Positions 18,949 to 27,759 of a stretch of DNA of 64,000 bases are shown here, one piece after another; position 1 is the first letter of the stretch, and each line of letters starts with the position of its first letter. Under the pieces are notes generated by a model. That model was not told the origin of the DNA, did no database searches, and saw only the letters and a list, made by a program, of their open reading frames with translations. The stretch comes from Corynebacterium efficiens YS-314 (GTDB taxonomy: Bacteria; Actinomycetota; Actinomycetes; Mycobacteriales; Mycobacteriaceae): the NCBI RefSeq assembly GCF_000011305.1, contig NC_004369.1, positions 1,240,001-1,304,000 of the forward strand, in the 5' to 3' direction. The position numbers and the translations under genes were made by a program.

Positions 18949-20937
18949 CAGTGAGATTCGTGATCATCCGCATCCTGGCGGTGTTGTCCGTCATCATGGG
19001 TGTCAACTATGTGGTGTGGCGCTGGATGGTGTCGGTGAACTGGGAGGCGTGGTGGATCGCGGTGCCGTTGGTCATCGCCGAGACCTATTCGCTGCTCGAT
19101 ACCTTCCTGTTCAGTCTCACCGTCTGGAAGTCCAAACAGCGCCCCCGGCCGGCTTCCCCACCACAGGGCACGGTGGATGTGTTCATCACTACCTACAACG
19201 AGCCCATTGATCTGGTGATGACCACGGCGATTGCAGCGAAGAACATCGCCTACCCGCACAACACCTGGGTGCTTGACGACGGCAACCGCCCCGAGATGGA
19301 ACGCGCCGCCCGGGAGGCGGGCATCGGGTACATCACCCGCTCGGATGACTGGAGCAACAAGCCCCGTCACGCCAAGGCCGGCAACCTCAACAACGCCCTG
19401 TTCCAGACCGAGGGTGAGTTCTTGCTCATCCTCGACGCAGACCAGATCCCCGACCCCCTGATTCTCAGCAACACCCTCGGGTACTTTGCCGATGATCCCG
19501 ATGTGGCCCTGGTCCAGACCCCGCAGTGGTTCAGCAATGTCGATGAGGCCGATCCCCTCGGCAGCCAGGCACCCTTGTTCTACGGTCCCATCCAGCAGGG
19601 CAAGGACGGGTGGAATGCGGCGTTCTTCTGCGGGTCGAACGCCATCCTGCGTCGTGAGGCCCTGATGCGCATGGGCATTGTCGGGTATGTCCGTGAGATC
19701 ACCGAGTCCACCCAGGAGGCGTTGAAGACCGCCGATCGGATCATGGCCAAGGAGATTCGCGAGACCACCGACCCCGAACTGCGGACCGAGTTGGAGAACC
19801 TGCGCGGGGAGATCAAGAGGGCCCGCGCCCAGATCCGTGCGGGTGAGCCGGTGGCTGACGCGACCTACGCGTTGCGACGTTCCATCGACACCGCCGCCGA
19901 TAACCTCCTCGCCCGGGATTTCGCCACCATCCAGGCGGACCTGGATGCCCTCGCCCAGCTGCCCGTGGATCGGGACAGCGAACTGGACCTCCCGGTGCTC
20001 AGCGAAACCGGCCTGGACCGCCTGGCCACCACCAACCTCTCCCCCCCTGGGTGCGGTGGAGGCAGTGAGCAAGCTTCTCGACGCCCTCCAGATCGACCGT
20101 TCCGATGAGGCCCAGCCGATCCAGCCGATCGCGACCATCTCGGTCACCGAGGACATGGCCACCGCCATGCAGCTTCATTCCCAGGGCTGGCGCAGTGTCT
20201 ACCATCATGAGATTCTCGCCCGGGGCCTGGCCCCGGATGATCTGCGCACTATGCTCACCCAGCGGTTGCGGTGGGCGCAGGGCACCCTGCAGGTGATGCT
20301 GCGTGACAACCCGATGGTGAAGAAGGGCCTGTCCGCAGGGCAGCGACTGATGTATTTTGCCACCATGTGGAGTTACCTCTCCGGTTTCACCGCGGTGATC
20401 TACCTCGCGGCACCGGTGATCTATCTGGTCTTCGGTGTCATGCCGGTGACCGCGTGGAGTGGTGACTTCTTCGTGCGTTTCCTGCCGTATTTCATCATCA
20501 ACCAGTTGCTGTTCCTGTTCGTGGCCCGGGGTATGCGCACCTGGAGGGGGCAACAGTATTCGCTGGCGTTGTTCCCGGTGTGGATCAAGGCGTGTTGGAC
20601 CGCCACACTCAATGTGTGGTTCGGCCGTCCACTTGATTTCGCTGTCACGAAGAAGGACGGCCGTGATGAACGCGGAATCCCCTTCCGTCAGATCTGGCCC
20701 CAGCTCACCGCGATGGTGGTGTTGGTGCTTGCGATGGCCATCGGTGTCGGCCGCGTGATCGTCGGTGTGGCTGATTCCATGGGTACCATTGTCAACGTCC
20801 TCTGGGTGATCTACGACCTCGTGGTTCTGAGCGTGATCCTTCAGGCGGCGTTCTACCGTGGCTTTACCGAACCCGCTGAGCCGGAACCCGAATCTGTGGG
20901 CGCGGCGGAGATCAGCAAGAAACCTGAAGGAGAATAA
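18945..20937 (+). pseudogene. cellulose-synthase-like GT2 glycosyltransferase, frameshifted at C7
   Basis: A processive family-2 glycosyltransferase of about 663 aa when read through, embedded in the inner membrane. Two N-terminal membrane segments (about 4-25, 35-58) precede the GT core: DDG at 111-113, DAD at 164-166, TPQWF near 192, GSNAILRREAL near 235, TED near 401 and QRLRW near 438. C-terminal membrane helices follow. These motifs are those of BcsA-type synthases making beta-linked polymers from UDP-sugars. A largely helical, charged stretch of about 150 residues (about 245-395) separates the GSNAI and TED motifs, where other members have about 20-30 residues. The frame breaks in seven C at 20041-20047; six C would restore it. 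No PilZ domain is visible. The start GTG 18945 overlaps the phosphatase stop and follows AGGAGAG. Confidence 0.85.
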
Positions 20938-21267
20938 ATGGACCTGACCACCACCCACCATGACACCTACGCTGTGATCGCCGTATCGGGGCGTCTGACC
21001 GCCATCGGTGCCCCCATTGTGCGCAAGACCGTCACCGAGCTCATCGAGCAGGGCACAATCCAGATCGTGGTGGACCTGGGGGAGACCACGTTTGTTGATT
21101 CCTCCGGGTTGGGTGCGCTGATCGGTGGCCTGAAAAGCGCCCGTGTCGCCGGCGGTGACCTGCGTATTGCCGCGGTGCCGGACAGCGTGATGACCATCCT
21201 GAAACTGACCAACCTGGATCGGGTGCTGCGGAGCCACCCGACCGCCGATGCTGCTTTCAGTGTCTGA
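20938..21267 (+). CDS. STAS-domain anti-sigma-factor antagonist-like protein
   Basis: A 109-aa single STAS domain of the SpoIIAA/RsbV type. The phosphorylation loop is VDSSGLGAL, with Ser55 as the likely phosphoacceptor. Such proteins bind their HATPase partner when unphosphorylated and release it when phosphorylated; a PP2C phosphatase resets them. ATG 20938 directly follows the stop of the glycosyltransferase gene and has AAGGAG 6 nt upstream. The stop overlaps the next ATG by one base. The gene is intact, unlike the two upstream of it. Confidence 0.92.
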   Translation: MDLTTTHHDTYAVIAVSGRLTAIGAPIVRKTVTELIEQGTIQIVVDLGETTFVDSSGLGALIGGLKSARVAGGDLRIAAVPDSVMTILKLTNLDRVLRSHPTADAAFSV

Positions 21268-21683
21268 TGGATGCTCCCCAGAGAGTGACCCGCACCCTGC
21301 AGGGTAAATCGGATCTGTCATTTGTCGATGAGATTCTGGACGGCGTGGAGGGCCTCTGGGAGGAGGCTCCCCATGTCACGGATGAGAACCGGATGATGTT
21401 CATGCTGGCGGTCAGTGAGATCGCGACCAACCTGGTCAAACACAATGAGGGACCCGTGTCGATCTGGGTGACACTGTCCGCGGATCATGACCGGTTGGAG
21501 GCGATCCTCCAGGATGATGCTGAGGTGTTGGATATCAACTGGGAGGAAATTGCGCAGGCCTCTGATGATGATGAATCCGGCCGCGGCATGGCCCTGGTGC
21601 GCTCCGTCCTCCACGAGTTCCACAGTGATGGCGTGCCGCCGGGTAACCGGTGGACCCTGGTGCGCAACCTCGGCCATTCCTGA
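21267..21683 (+). CDS. RsbW/SpoIIAB-like serine kinase (HATPase_c_2)
   Basis: A 138-aa GHKL ATPase of the anti-sigma-factor kinase type. The N-box is EIATNLVKH and the G-box ESGRGMALV. It is expected to phosphorylate the STAS protein encoded just upstream and to bind a second partner when the STAS protein is phosphorylated. No sigma-factor gene is near, so the second partner may be the glycosyltransferase of the same operon or a distant sigma factor; this is an inference. It is the last gene of the operon and ends 6 bp before the convergent gene on the other strand. Confidence 0.88.
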   Translation: MDAPQRVTRTLQGKSDLSFVDEILDGVEGLWEEAPHVTDENRMMFMLAVSEIATNLVKHNEGPVSIWVTLSADHDRLEAILQDDAEVLDINWEEIAQASDDDESGRGMALVRSVLHEFHSDGVPPGNRWTLVRNLGHS

Positions 21684-21689
21684 CGTGCG

Positions 21690-22175
21690 CTAGGCCGCCG
21701 CTGACGGTTGCTGGAACAGCGAGGCGGGGGACCGCACCGGGGTGAAGCGGGCATCTACCAGCCAGCAGAAGGTGGGTGCCGGTTCATCGGTGAGTTGATG
21801 GACGGCGGTGATGTGGTCGTCGGCAAGCAGGGCGCGCACCCACGCCTCTGCGGCGGTGCGGGGGACGCGTCGGCCTGAGGGGGCGGTGATGCGCACGGTG
21901 ACCAGATAGGCCGGGGCACGGGTTTCGCCGGTGCCGCGGACGATCTCCCGGACCGCGTCCCCGACCCGCATGCGGGACAGCGTCAGGGTGAGTGGTTCAT
22001 CCCCGGGTAGGCGGGTGCTGGGCGGACGCCAGGTCGGAACCGGGCGCGCGAGTGATCGTGGGTGTCGCATCATGGAGTTCACGGTGGCGGTGATCTCGGG
22101 GAAGGTGGTGCGCAGATATTCGGCGTGGCGGGTGGGGGAGGGGAGCGGGGCGAAGCGGTTGATGTGTTTGATCAT
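21690..22175 (-). CDS. hypothetical protein
   Basis: I do not recognise this protein. It is about 161 aa from ATG 22175 (MIKHINRFAPLPSP); a GTG 30 bp upstream is an alternative start. It is rich in Arg and Pro, with an alpha/beta-looking C-terminal half (PAYLVTVRITAPSGRRVP, then TFCWLVDARFTPV). No signal peptide or membrane segment is seen. It is convergent with the kinase gene and divergent from the MFS gene pair. Confidence 0.6.
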   Translation of the reverse strand: MIKHINRFAPLPSPTRHAEYLRTTFPEITATVNSMMRHPRSLARPVPTWRPPSTRLPGDEPLTLTLSRMRVGDAVREIVRGTGETRAPAYLVTVRITAPSGRRVPRTAAEAWVRALLADDHITAVHQLTDEPAPTFCWLVDARFTPVRSPASLFQQPSAAA

Positions 22176-22224
22176 GGTGTCGAGGATAGAACACCCACCG
22201 GACACGCGTTCGAATAGTTGTAGA

Positions 22225-22234
22225 AAACATGTTT
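22225..22234. promoter_or_regulatory. palindrome AAACATGTTT in divergent promoter region
   Basis: A perfect 10-bp palindrome lies in an AT-rich patch between the divergent hypothetical gene and the MFS operon, 66 bp before the MFS start. It could be a repressor site for the efflux genes. No regulator gene is adjacent and the evidence is positional only. Confidence 0.3.
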
Positions 22235-22300
22235 GAATAAGTCTCGCCCGGTGCAGCTCAATGGAATATTTGCCCCAACAGGGCTAGCCTTGATCAGGAA

Positions 22301-23578
22301 ATGGTGAATACTCAACAAAATCCTGAACCGGTGCCCGCATCCACACCCGCATCCACGCCTGCACCACCGGCAGCGCAGACAGTGCGCCCGAAGATCCCCA
22401 TGGAGATCTGGGTCCTGGTCGCCGCTGCATTTATCATCGCCCTGGGTTATGGGCTCATTGCGCCGATCCTGCCGCAGTTCGTCGTGACCTTCGATGTCAG
22501 CCTCGCCGCCGCGTCCGCGGTGGTGTCCATCTTCGCCGGTGCGCGTCTGCTGTTCGCGCCGGTGTCGGGCACACTCATCGACAGGATCGGATCCCGCCGG
22601 GTGTACCTCTCGGGCCTGCTCATCGTCGCGGTGACCACGGGACTCGTCGCCTTCGCCCAGGAGTACTGGCAGATCCTGGCCCTGCGTGGCATCGCGGGTA
22701 TTGGTTCGACGATGTTCACGGTCTCCGCGATGGGCCTGATCGTGCGGATGGCGCCGGTGGAGATCCGCGGCCGGTGTTCCTCCACCTACGCCTCGGCGTT
22801 CCTGTTCGGCAACATCATCGGCCCCGTGGTGGGTGCCGCGCTGTCCACGCTGGGTATGCGTCCCCCGTTTGTCATCTATGGTGCCTCCGTGGCTCTCGCG
22901 GCGCTGGTGGTGTGGTGGAAGATGCCGAAGGTGGATGATTCCCTGCGGTCCAGGGCCGATTCCGGTGTGGCCCCGCTGCGGTTCATGGAGGCCGTCCGGG
23001 ATTCCGCCTACCGCTCCGCGCTGGTGGGCGCGTTCGCCAACGGCTGGTCCAACTTCGGTGTCCGGGTGGCCACCCTGCCGCTGTTCGCCGCGGCGATCTT
23101 CACCAACGGTGGGGTGGCGGCCGGTTTCGCCATGGCCGCCTTCGCCGCGGGCAATGCCCTCTGTCTGCAGTTCTCCGGTGATCTGTCCGACCGGATCGGG
23201 CGTAAACCCCTCATCATCACCGGTTTGATCACCAACGCACTGTTCACCGCCACCCTGGGGTTCGCCACCAACATCTGGGCCCTGTGCATCCTGTCGGCGC
23301 TGGCCGGCGCGGGCGCGGGTCTGCTCAACCCCTCCCAGCAGGCGGTGCTTGCCGACGTCATCGGTTCCGACCGCGCCGGTGGCAAGGTCCTGGCCAATTT
23401 CCAGATGGCCCAGGACTTCGGCGCCATCACCGGCCCCATCCTCGTCGGCGCGATCGCGGGTGCCTTCGGTTTCCAGTACGGCTTTATGCTGTGCGGTGTC
23501 ATCGGTCTGCTGGCCGCGGTGTTCTGGATGTTCGGCCGGGAGACCCTGCCCATCAAACAAGTGAACACACCTGCCTAG
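22301..23578 (+). CDS. MFS transporter, 12-helix drug-efflux type
   Basis: A 425-aa membrane protein of the major facilitator superfamily, DHA1-like. A Pro/Ala-rich cytoplasmic start is followed by 12 predicted helices. Motif A is seen as GTLIDRIGSRRVYLSG between helices 2 and 3 and again in the second half as GDLSDRIGRKPLII. Likely proton-driven export of small molecules; the substrate is unknown. ATG 22301 or the next codon GTG 22304 may start translation, with AGGAA just upstream. The second MFS gene starts 3 bp after its stop, so the two form an operon. Confidence 0.9.
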   Translation: MVNTQQNPEPVPASTPASTPAPPAAQTVRPKIPMEIWVLVAAAFIIALGYGLIAPILPQFVVTFDVSLAAASAVVSIFAGARLLFAPVSGTLIDRIGSRRVYLSGLLIVAVTTGLVAFAQEYWQILALRGIAGIGSTMFTVSAMGLIVRMAPVEIRGRCSSTYASAFLFGNIIGPVVGAALSTLGMRPPFVIYGASVALAALVVWWKMPKVDDSLRSRADSGVAPLRFMEAVRDSAYRSALVGAFANGWSNFGVRVATLPLFAAAIFTNGGVAAGFAMAAFAAGNALCLQFSGDLSDRIGRKPLIITGLITNALFTATLGFATNIWALCILSALAGAGAGLLNPSQQAVLADVIGSDRAGGKVLANFQMAQDFGAITGPILVGAIAGAFGFQYGFMLCGVIGLLAAVFWMFGRETLPIKQVNTPA

Positions 23579-23581
23579 GCC

Positions 23582-24946
23582 ATGACCGCTACCACGACCC
23601 CACCGATCCCGGAGAACCGCGCCTGGAAGGCCCTCGGCGCGCTCAGCGTCGGGCTTTTCCTCACCCTGCTGGACCAGTCGCTGGTGGCGGTCGCCCTGCC
23701 ACGGATCCGGGAGGACCTGGGCGCCAGCCTCAACCAGGCGGTGTGGGTATCGGCGATCTATCTGCTCACCTTCGCCGTGCCCCTGCTCATCACCGGCCGT
23801 CTCGGTGACCGTTTCGGGCAGCGCACCGTGTACCTGGCGGGCATGGCGCTGTTCACCGCCGCGGCCCTGGCCTGCGCGTTTGCACCCACCATCGAGTTGC
23901 TCATCCTGGCGCGTGCCTTCCAGGGCCTGGGTGGCAGCCTGCTCAACCCGCAGCCGCTGAGCATCATCCACCGCATCTTCGCCCACAGTCGTAGGGGAGC
24001 GGCCACCGGTGTGTGGAGCGCGGTCGCCTCGAGTGCCGGTCTGTTCGGGCCGGTTGTCGGTGGTGTGTTGGTGGGTGCGGTCGGGTGGCGTGCAGTGTTC
24101 TTCGTCTATGTGCCCCTGGGCCTGATCTCGCTGGTGGCGGTGGCGCGCTATGTGCCCACCCTGCCCCGGGGCGCCTCACGGATTGATTACCTCTCCGGGG
24201 TGGTCAGTCTCATTGCGGTCCTCGGCATTGTGGTCGCACTCCAACAGGGACCGGAACTGGGTTTCGGACCGCTGATCTGGCTGTCCCTGGCCGGTGGTAT
24301 CGCGGCCCTGGTGTTGTTTGTGTGGATGCAGACCCGCTCGACCGCCCCTCTGATGCCGCTGCGCCTGTTCGAGACGCATAATTTCTCCCGCGGCGCCTTC
24401 GCGGTGTTCACCCTGGGTTTCACCGTCTACTCGGTGAACCTGCCCATCATGCTCTACCTGCAGACCGCGCAGAACATGCCCCCGGAGACCGCCGGTCTCA
24501 TGCTGGTGCCGATGGGGGTGTTGTCGGTGCTCATGTCCCCGGTGATTGGTCGGCTCACCGACCGGGTGGCACCGGGGACGATCTCGAGGATCGGGTTCGC
24601 CTCCATGATCACCGCCATGTCGTTGTTCGCGGTGTTCATGATCGCCGATGCGACCCCCTGGGCCCTGCTGCTGCCGATCCTGCTCTTCGGTGTGGCCAAT
24701 GCGATGTGCTGGGCGCCGAACTCCACGATCTCCCTGCGTGATGTGCCGCAGGATCTGGTGGGTTCGGTGTCCGGTGTGTACAACACCGCCCGGCAGGTCG
24801 GCGCCGTGGTCGGCGCGGCGACCCTGGGTGCGACCATGCAGCTCGCGGTGACCCTCACCGGTTTCGGCACGGCCATGGGGATCGCGATCCTGTTGACGGT
24901 GGTGCCGCTGGCCGCCGGGCTCGCGGCGGTGTCGCGATTCCGCTGA
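23582..24946 (+). CDS. MFS transporter, EmrB/QacA-like (DHA2)
   Basis: A 454-aa membrane protein of the 14-helix DHA2 drug:proton antiporter group. The helix-1 motif LLDQSLVAVALPRIREDLG and motif A GRLGDRFGQRTVYLAG are typical, and the mid-region helices (SLIAVLGIVVALQQGP) fit the 14-helix topology. It is translated directly after the first MFS gene. Its TGA stop abuts the metE stop on the other strand (TGATCA at 24944-24949), leaving no space for a conventional terminator. Confidence 0.9.
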   Translation: MTATTTPPIPENRAWKALGALSVGLFLTLLDQSLVAVALPRIREDLGASLNQAVWVSAIYLLTFAVPLLITGRLGDRFGQRTVYLAGMALFTAAALACAFAPTIELLILARAFQGLGGSLLNPQPLSIIHRIFAHSRRGAATGVWSAVASSAGLFGPVVGGVLVGAVGWRAVFFVYVPLGLISLVAVARYVPTLPRGASRIDYLSGVVSLIAVLGIVVALQQGPELGFGPLIWLSLAGGIAALVLFVWMQTRSTAPLMPLRLFETHNFSRGAFAVFTLGFTVYSVNLPIMLYLQTAQNMPPETAGLMLVPMGVLSVLMSPVIGRLTDRVAPGTISRIGFASMITAMSLFAVFMIADATPWALLLPILLFGVANAMCWAPNSTISLRDVPQDLVGSVSGVYNTARQVGAVVGAATLGATMQLAVTLTGFGTAMGIAILLTVVPLAAGLAAVSRFR

Positions 24947-27211
24947 TCAGGCGCTTGTCGACGCCCGCTGCAGCAGGTCCGTGCGGGCCTGCTCCGCTGC
25001 CGCGACCAGCACCTTCAGGGAGGCGGTGGTCTCCTCCCAACCACGGGTCTTCAGACCGCAGTCCGGGTTGACCCACAGGCGCCTCGGATCCACGGACTCC
25101 AGGGCGGAGGACAGCAGCTGTGAGACCTCCGCCAGCTCCGGCACACGTGGGGAGTGGATATCCCACACACCTGGCCCCACACCGAGGTGGAACCCGGAGG
25201 ATTTCAGGGCGGCGAGCACCTGCATGTCCGAGCGGGCCGCCTCGATGGTGGTGACATCCGCATCCAGGTCGATGATTGACCGGATCAGTTCATTGAACTC
25301 GGAGTAGCACATGTGGGTGTGGATCTGGACATGGTCGGGGGCGGTGGACGTCGACAGGCGGAAGGCACCGACCGCCCACCGGGTGTACGCGTCCTGCTCT
25401 GCCCGGCGCAGGGGGAGCAGTTCGCGGATGGCAGGCTCATCCACCTGGATGATCTTCGCGCCGGCGTCCACCAAGTCGGTGATTTCCTCGCGCAGCGCCA
25501 GGGCGATCTGGTCGGCGGTGACCGCCAGGGGCTGATCATCACGGACAAACGACCAGGCCAGGATGGTCACCGGACCGGTGAGCATGCCCTTGACCGGCCG
25601 GTTGGTCAGGCTCTGGGCGTGGGCGAACCACCGCACGGTCATCGGCTCCGGGCGGGTGACGGTGCCGAACAGGATCGGCGGACGCACACAGCGGGAGCCG
25701 TAACTCTGGACCCAGCCGTTGGTGGTGGTGAGGAAACCATCCAGCAACTCTGCGAAGTACTGCACCATGTCATTGCGTTCCGGTTCGCCGTGAACCAGCA
25801 CATCCAGACCGAGGTCCTCCTGCGCCCGGATCACCTGGGCGATCTCGGCGCGCATCGCGTCCTCATACTGCTCGGGGGTGAGGTGGCCGGCACGGTAACG
25901 CGCACGCGCGGACCGGATCTCACGGGTCTGCGGGAAGGAACCGATCGTGGTGGTCGGCAGCGGGGGCAGATCCAGGGCCTCGTCCTGGGCGGCGGCGCGC
26001 ACCTCGAAGGGGGAGCGGCTGCGGTCGGCGTCGGTGATGTCGGCATCCCGCGCGGCGGTGAGCACCGAGTGGCGACGGTCCGCGAGGGCGGCGGCCGCGG
26101 CGTCGAAAAGCGACTCGTTGATCTCGCCGGCCAGCGCATCGGCCAGCGCGACCACCTCCCGGACCTTCTCCTCGCCGAAGGCGAGCCACTCGCGCACCTC
26201 CGGGTTGAGCCCGGTCTCGGCGGTGAGGGCGTAGGGGACATGCAGCAGTGAGCAGGAGGTGCTCACCGCGACGGGGCCGCGTGCCTGGAGTCGACGCAGG
26301 GTGCCCAGGGCCGCACACAGGTCGGTGCGCCACACATTGCGGCCATCGACGATGCCGGCGACCAGCAGTTCCTCGCCCTTCCAGGCCTCCAGCGCGGTCA
26401 CACCATCGGAGACGAGATCAACGCCGATCGCGCCCAGACCGAGGCCGGCCAGGGTGTCCAGCGCCTGATCACCGGCACCGAAATAGGTGTTGACAAACAC
26501 CCCGCCCCGGGTGGCCAGACGGGCATAGCCTGCACGGACCCGCTCCAGCACCTCCGGTGCGACATCGGTGACCAGGGAGGGTTCATCCAGCTGCACCCAG
26601 GGGGTGGGCAGCTTGGCCAGCAGGCGTTCGAAGACCTCGAAGAGTGTCTCCAGGTGATCGAGCGGATCAGACCCGTCGGTGGTGCGGGACAGGGACAGAT
26701 AGGTCAGGGGACCGATGAGGACCGGGCGGACATCATGGCCACGGGTGAGCTGATCGTGGATATCGGTGAGCAGAGCGGTGTCATCGAGGATGAAGCGGGT
26801 ATCCGCCGACAACTCGGGCACCAGGTAGTGGTAGTTGGTGTCGAACCACTTGGTCATCGCGCTCGCCGGGAGCTCCGCGGTACCGCGGGCGGTGGCGAAA
26901 TAACGGTCGATGTGGGCGGGCAGGCCGTCATTGGGGTGGTCATCGAGGTTCTGGAACCGCTCGGGGAAGACACCCAGCAGGGCGGTGGTGTCCAACATCG
27001 CGTCATAGTACGAACGCCCCGCGGTCGGAATGCTGTCCAGGCCGGCGGCGGCCAGCTGGTCACAGTAATCATTGGTCAGCGTGGTGGCGGTCTGGCCGAG
27101 TTCGCGGCCGGACACGGTGCCGGACCAGAAACCCTCAAGGGCGAATTTCAGTTCGCGGTGCGCGCCGATCCGCGGAACACCGGCGATGGTGGAGGAGAAA
27201 AAAGAAGTCAC
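24947..27211 (-). CDS. metE: cobalamin-independent methionine synthase
   Basis: A 754-aa MetE, which transfers the methyl group from 5-methyltetrahydropteroyltri-L-glutamate to homocysteine, the last step of methionine synthesis. The zinc ligands are visible in HTHMCYSEF (His, Cys) and VNPDCGLKTRGW (Cys). The substrate regions TTIGSFPQT and VHGEPERNDMVQYF are conserved and the length is standard. The start GTG 27211 follows AAGGA by about 8 nt. A leader of about 300 nt and an McbR-type operator precede it, so repression by methionine/SAH status is expected. It is convergent with the MFS pair. Confidence 0.98.
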   Translation of the reverse strand: MTSFFSSTIAGVPRIGAHRELKFALEGFWSGTVSGRELGQTATTLTNDYCDQLAAAGLDSIPTAGRSYYDAMLDTTALLGVFPERFQNLDDHPNDGLPAHIDRYFATARGTAELPASAMTKWFDTNYHYLVPELSADTRFILDDTALLTDIHDQLTRGHDVRPVLIGPLTYLSLSRTTDGSDPLDHLETLFEVFERLLAKLPTPWVQLDEPSLVTDVAPEVLERVRAGYARLATRGGVFVNTYFGAGDQALDTLAGLGLGAIGVDLVSDGVTALEAWKGEELLVAGIVDGRNVWRTDLCAALGTLRRLQARGPVAVSTSCSLLHVPYALTAETGLNPEVREWLAFGEEKVREVVALADALAGEINESLFDAAAAALADRRHSVLTAARDADITDADRSRSPFEVRAAAQDEALDLPPLPTTTIGSFPQTREIRSARARYRAGHLTPEQYEDAMRAEIAQVIRAQEDLGLDVLVHGEPERNDMVQYFAELLDGFLTTTNGWVQSYGSRCVRPPILFGTVTRPEPMTVRWFAHAQSLTNRPVKGMLTGPVTILAWSFVRDDQPLAVTADQIALALREEITDLVDAGAKIIQVDEPAIRELLPLRRAEQDAYTRWAVGAFRLSTSTAPDHVQIHTHMCYSEFNELIRSIIDLDADVTTIEAARSDMQVLAALKSSGFHLGVGPGVWDIHSPRVPELAEVSQLLSSALESVDPRRLWVNPDCGLKTRGWEETTASLKVLVAAAEQARTDLLQRASTSA

Positions 27212-27511
27212 TTGGAAAAGTCCTTCTGCTTGAGCCGAACGTGCAGATCCCGGCTAGGACGCACGGCAATCCTTGTGGGGACCGACCTTGCGGTGGGCAG
27301 GGGATCCCGGGGAGCGGCTGCATGCGTATCTGTGCGTGTGCAGAAGGGCTGCCCCGGGTTTCCCCGCCTGATCGCGAGGTGGTCCTACCTACCGCGCCAC
27401 CTGCTGTGGAAATGGTGCGATCCTCATCATCCGGGGCTCCAGGGAGAGGACAAAAGGTAAACCGATTGCGTGTCCAACCCAACCCCAGACAGCATGGTCT
27501 GTCAAGGGGCG
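27212..27511 (-). other. long 5' leader of metE, no gene
   Basis: About 300 bases lie between the proposed transcription start and the metE GTG. They contain inverted repeats, for example AGGTGG/CCACCT near 27380-27400 and CCCGGGG/CCCCGGG near 27307-27358, so the leader can fold. I looked for cobalamin-riboswitch boxes and for SAM-riboswitch cores and did not find a convincing set. A structured regulatory leader is possible but unproven. Confidence 0.35.
27486..27501. promoter_or_regulatory. McbR-type operator of metE
   Basis: CAGAC-AGCATG-GTCTG is a 16-bp inverted repeat. It has the architecture of the McbR box known from C. glutamicum (TAGAC-N6-GTCTA), with the outer pair C/G. It lies 17-32 bp downstream of the -10 box of metE, where bound repressor would block transcription. 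McbR represses methionine and cysteine genes and is released by S-adenosylhomocysteine; this is family knowledge, not shown here. Confidence 0.75.
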
Positions 27512-27518
27512 CCAGGGA

Positions 27519-27524
27519 ATTATA
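27519..27524 (-). promoter_or_regulatory. -10 box TATAAT of metE
   Basis: A perfect leftward TATAAT about 310 bp before the metE start, just upstream of the McbR-type operator. The pairing with the operator makes it the best promoter candidate. A TTGACA further downstream overlaps the operator edge but has no -10 at the right distance. Confidence 0.6.
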
Positions 27525-27759
27525 TTCACCCCGTTCGCCGGGGAAGGGGGTCGCTCGGAGACGGTGTCAATACGCGTGGGCGCGCGTGGGGACGGGAAAA
27601 ACCCCTTCCCATCTGATCACAATCAGGTATCATTGAGAGAGGATCACAGCAGGTCAGGGACGGGTTCCGTGGCCTGCTTTACGTGATGGATGACATTCCG
27701 CCGCACCCGGTGGCACCCGGTCTGGCGGCGATGAAGCCGACAACTCCAGGAGGATGAGC

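Noticed and set aside
27212..27480. Cobalamin or SAM riboswitch before metE
   Set aside because: A B12 box or SAM core could not be recognised by eye; only general stems are visible, so no riboswitch is claimed.
27496..27510. TTGACA on the minus strand as the -35 of metE
   Set aside because: No TANNNT lies at a suitable distance downstream, and it overlaps the operator edge. The TATAAT at 27519-27524 is better.
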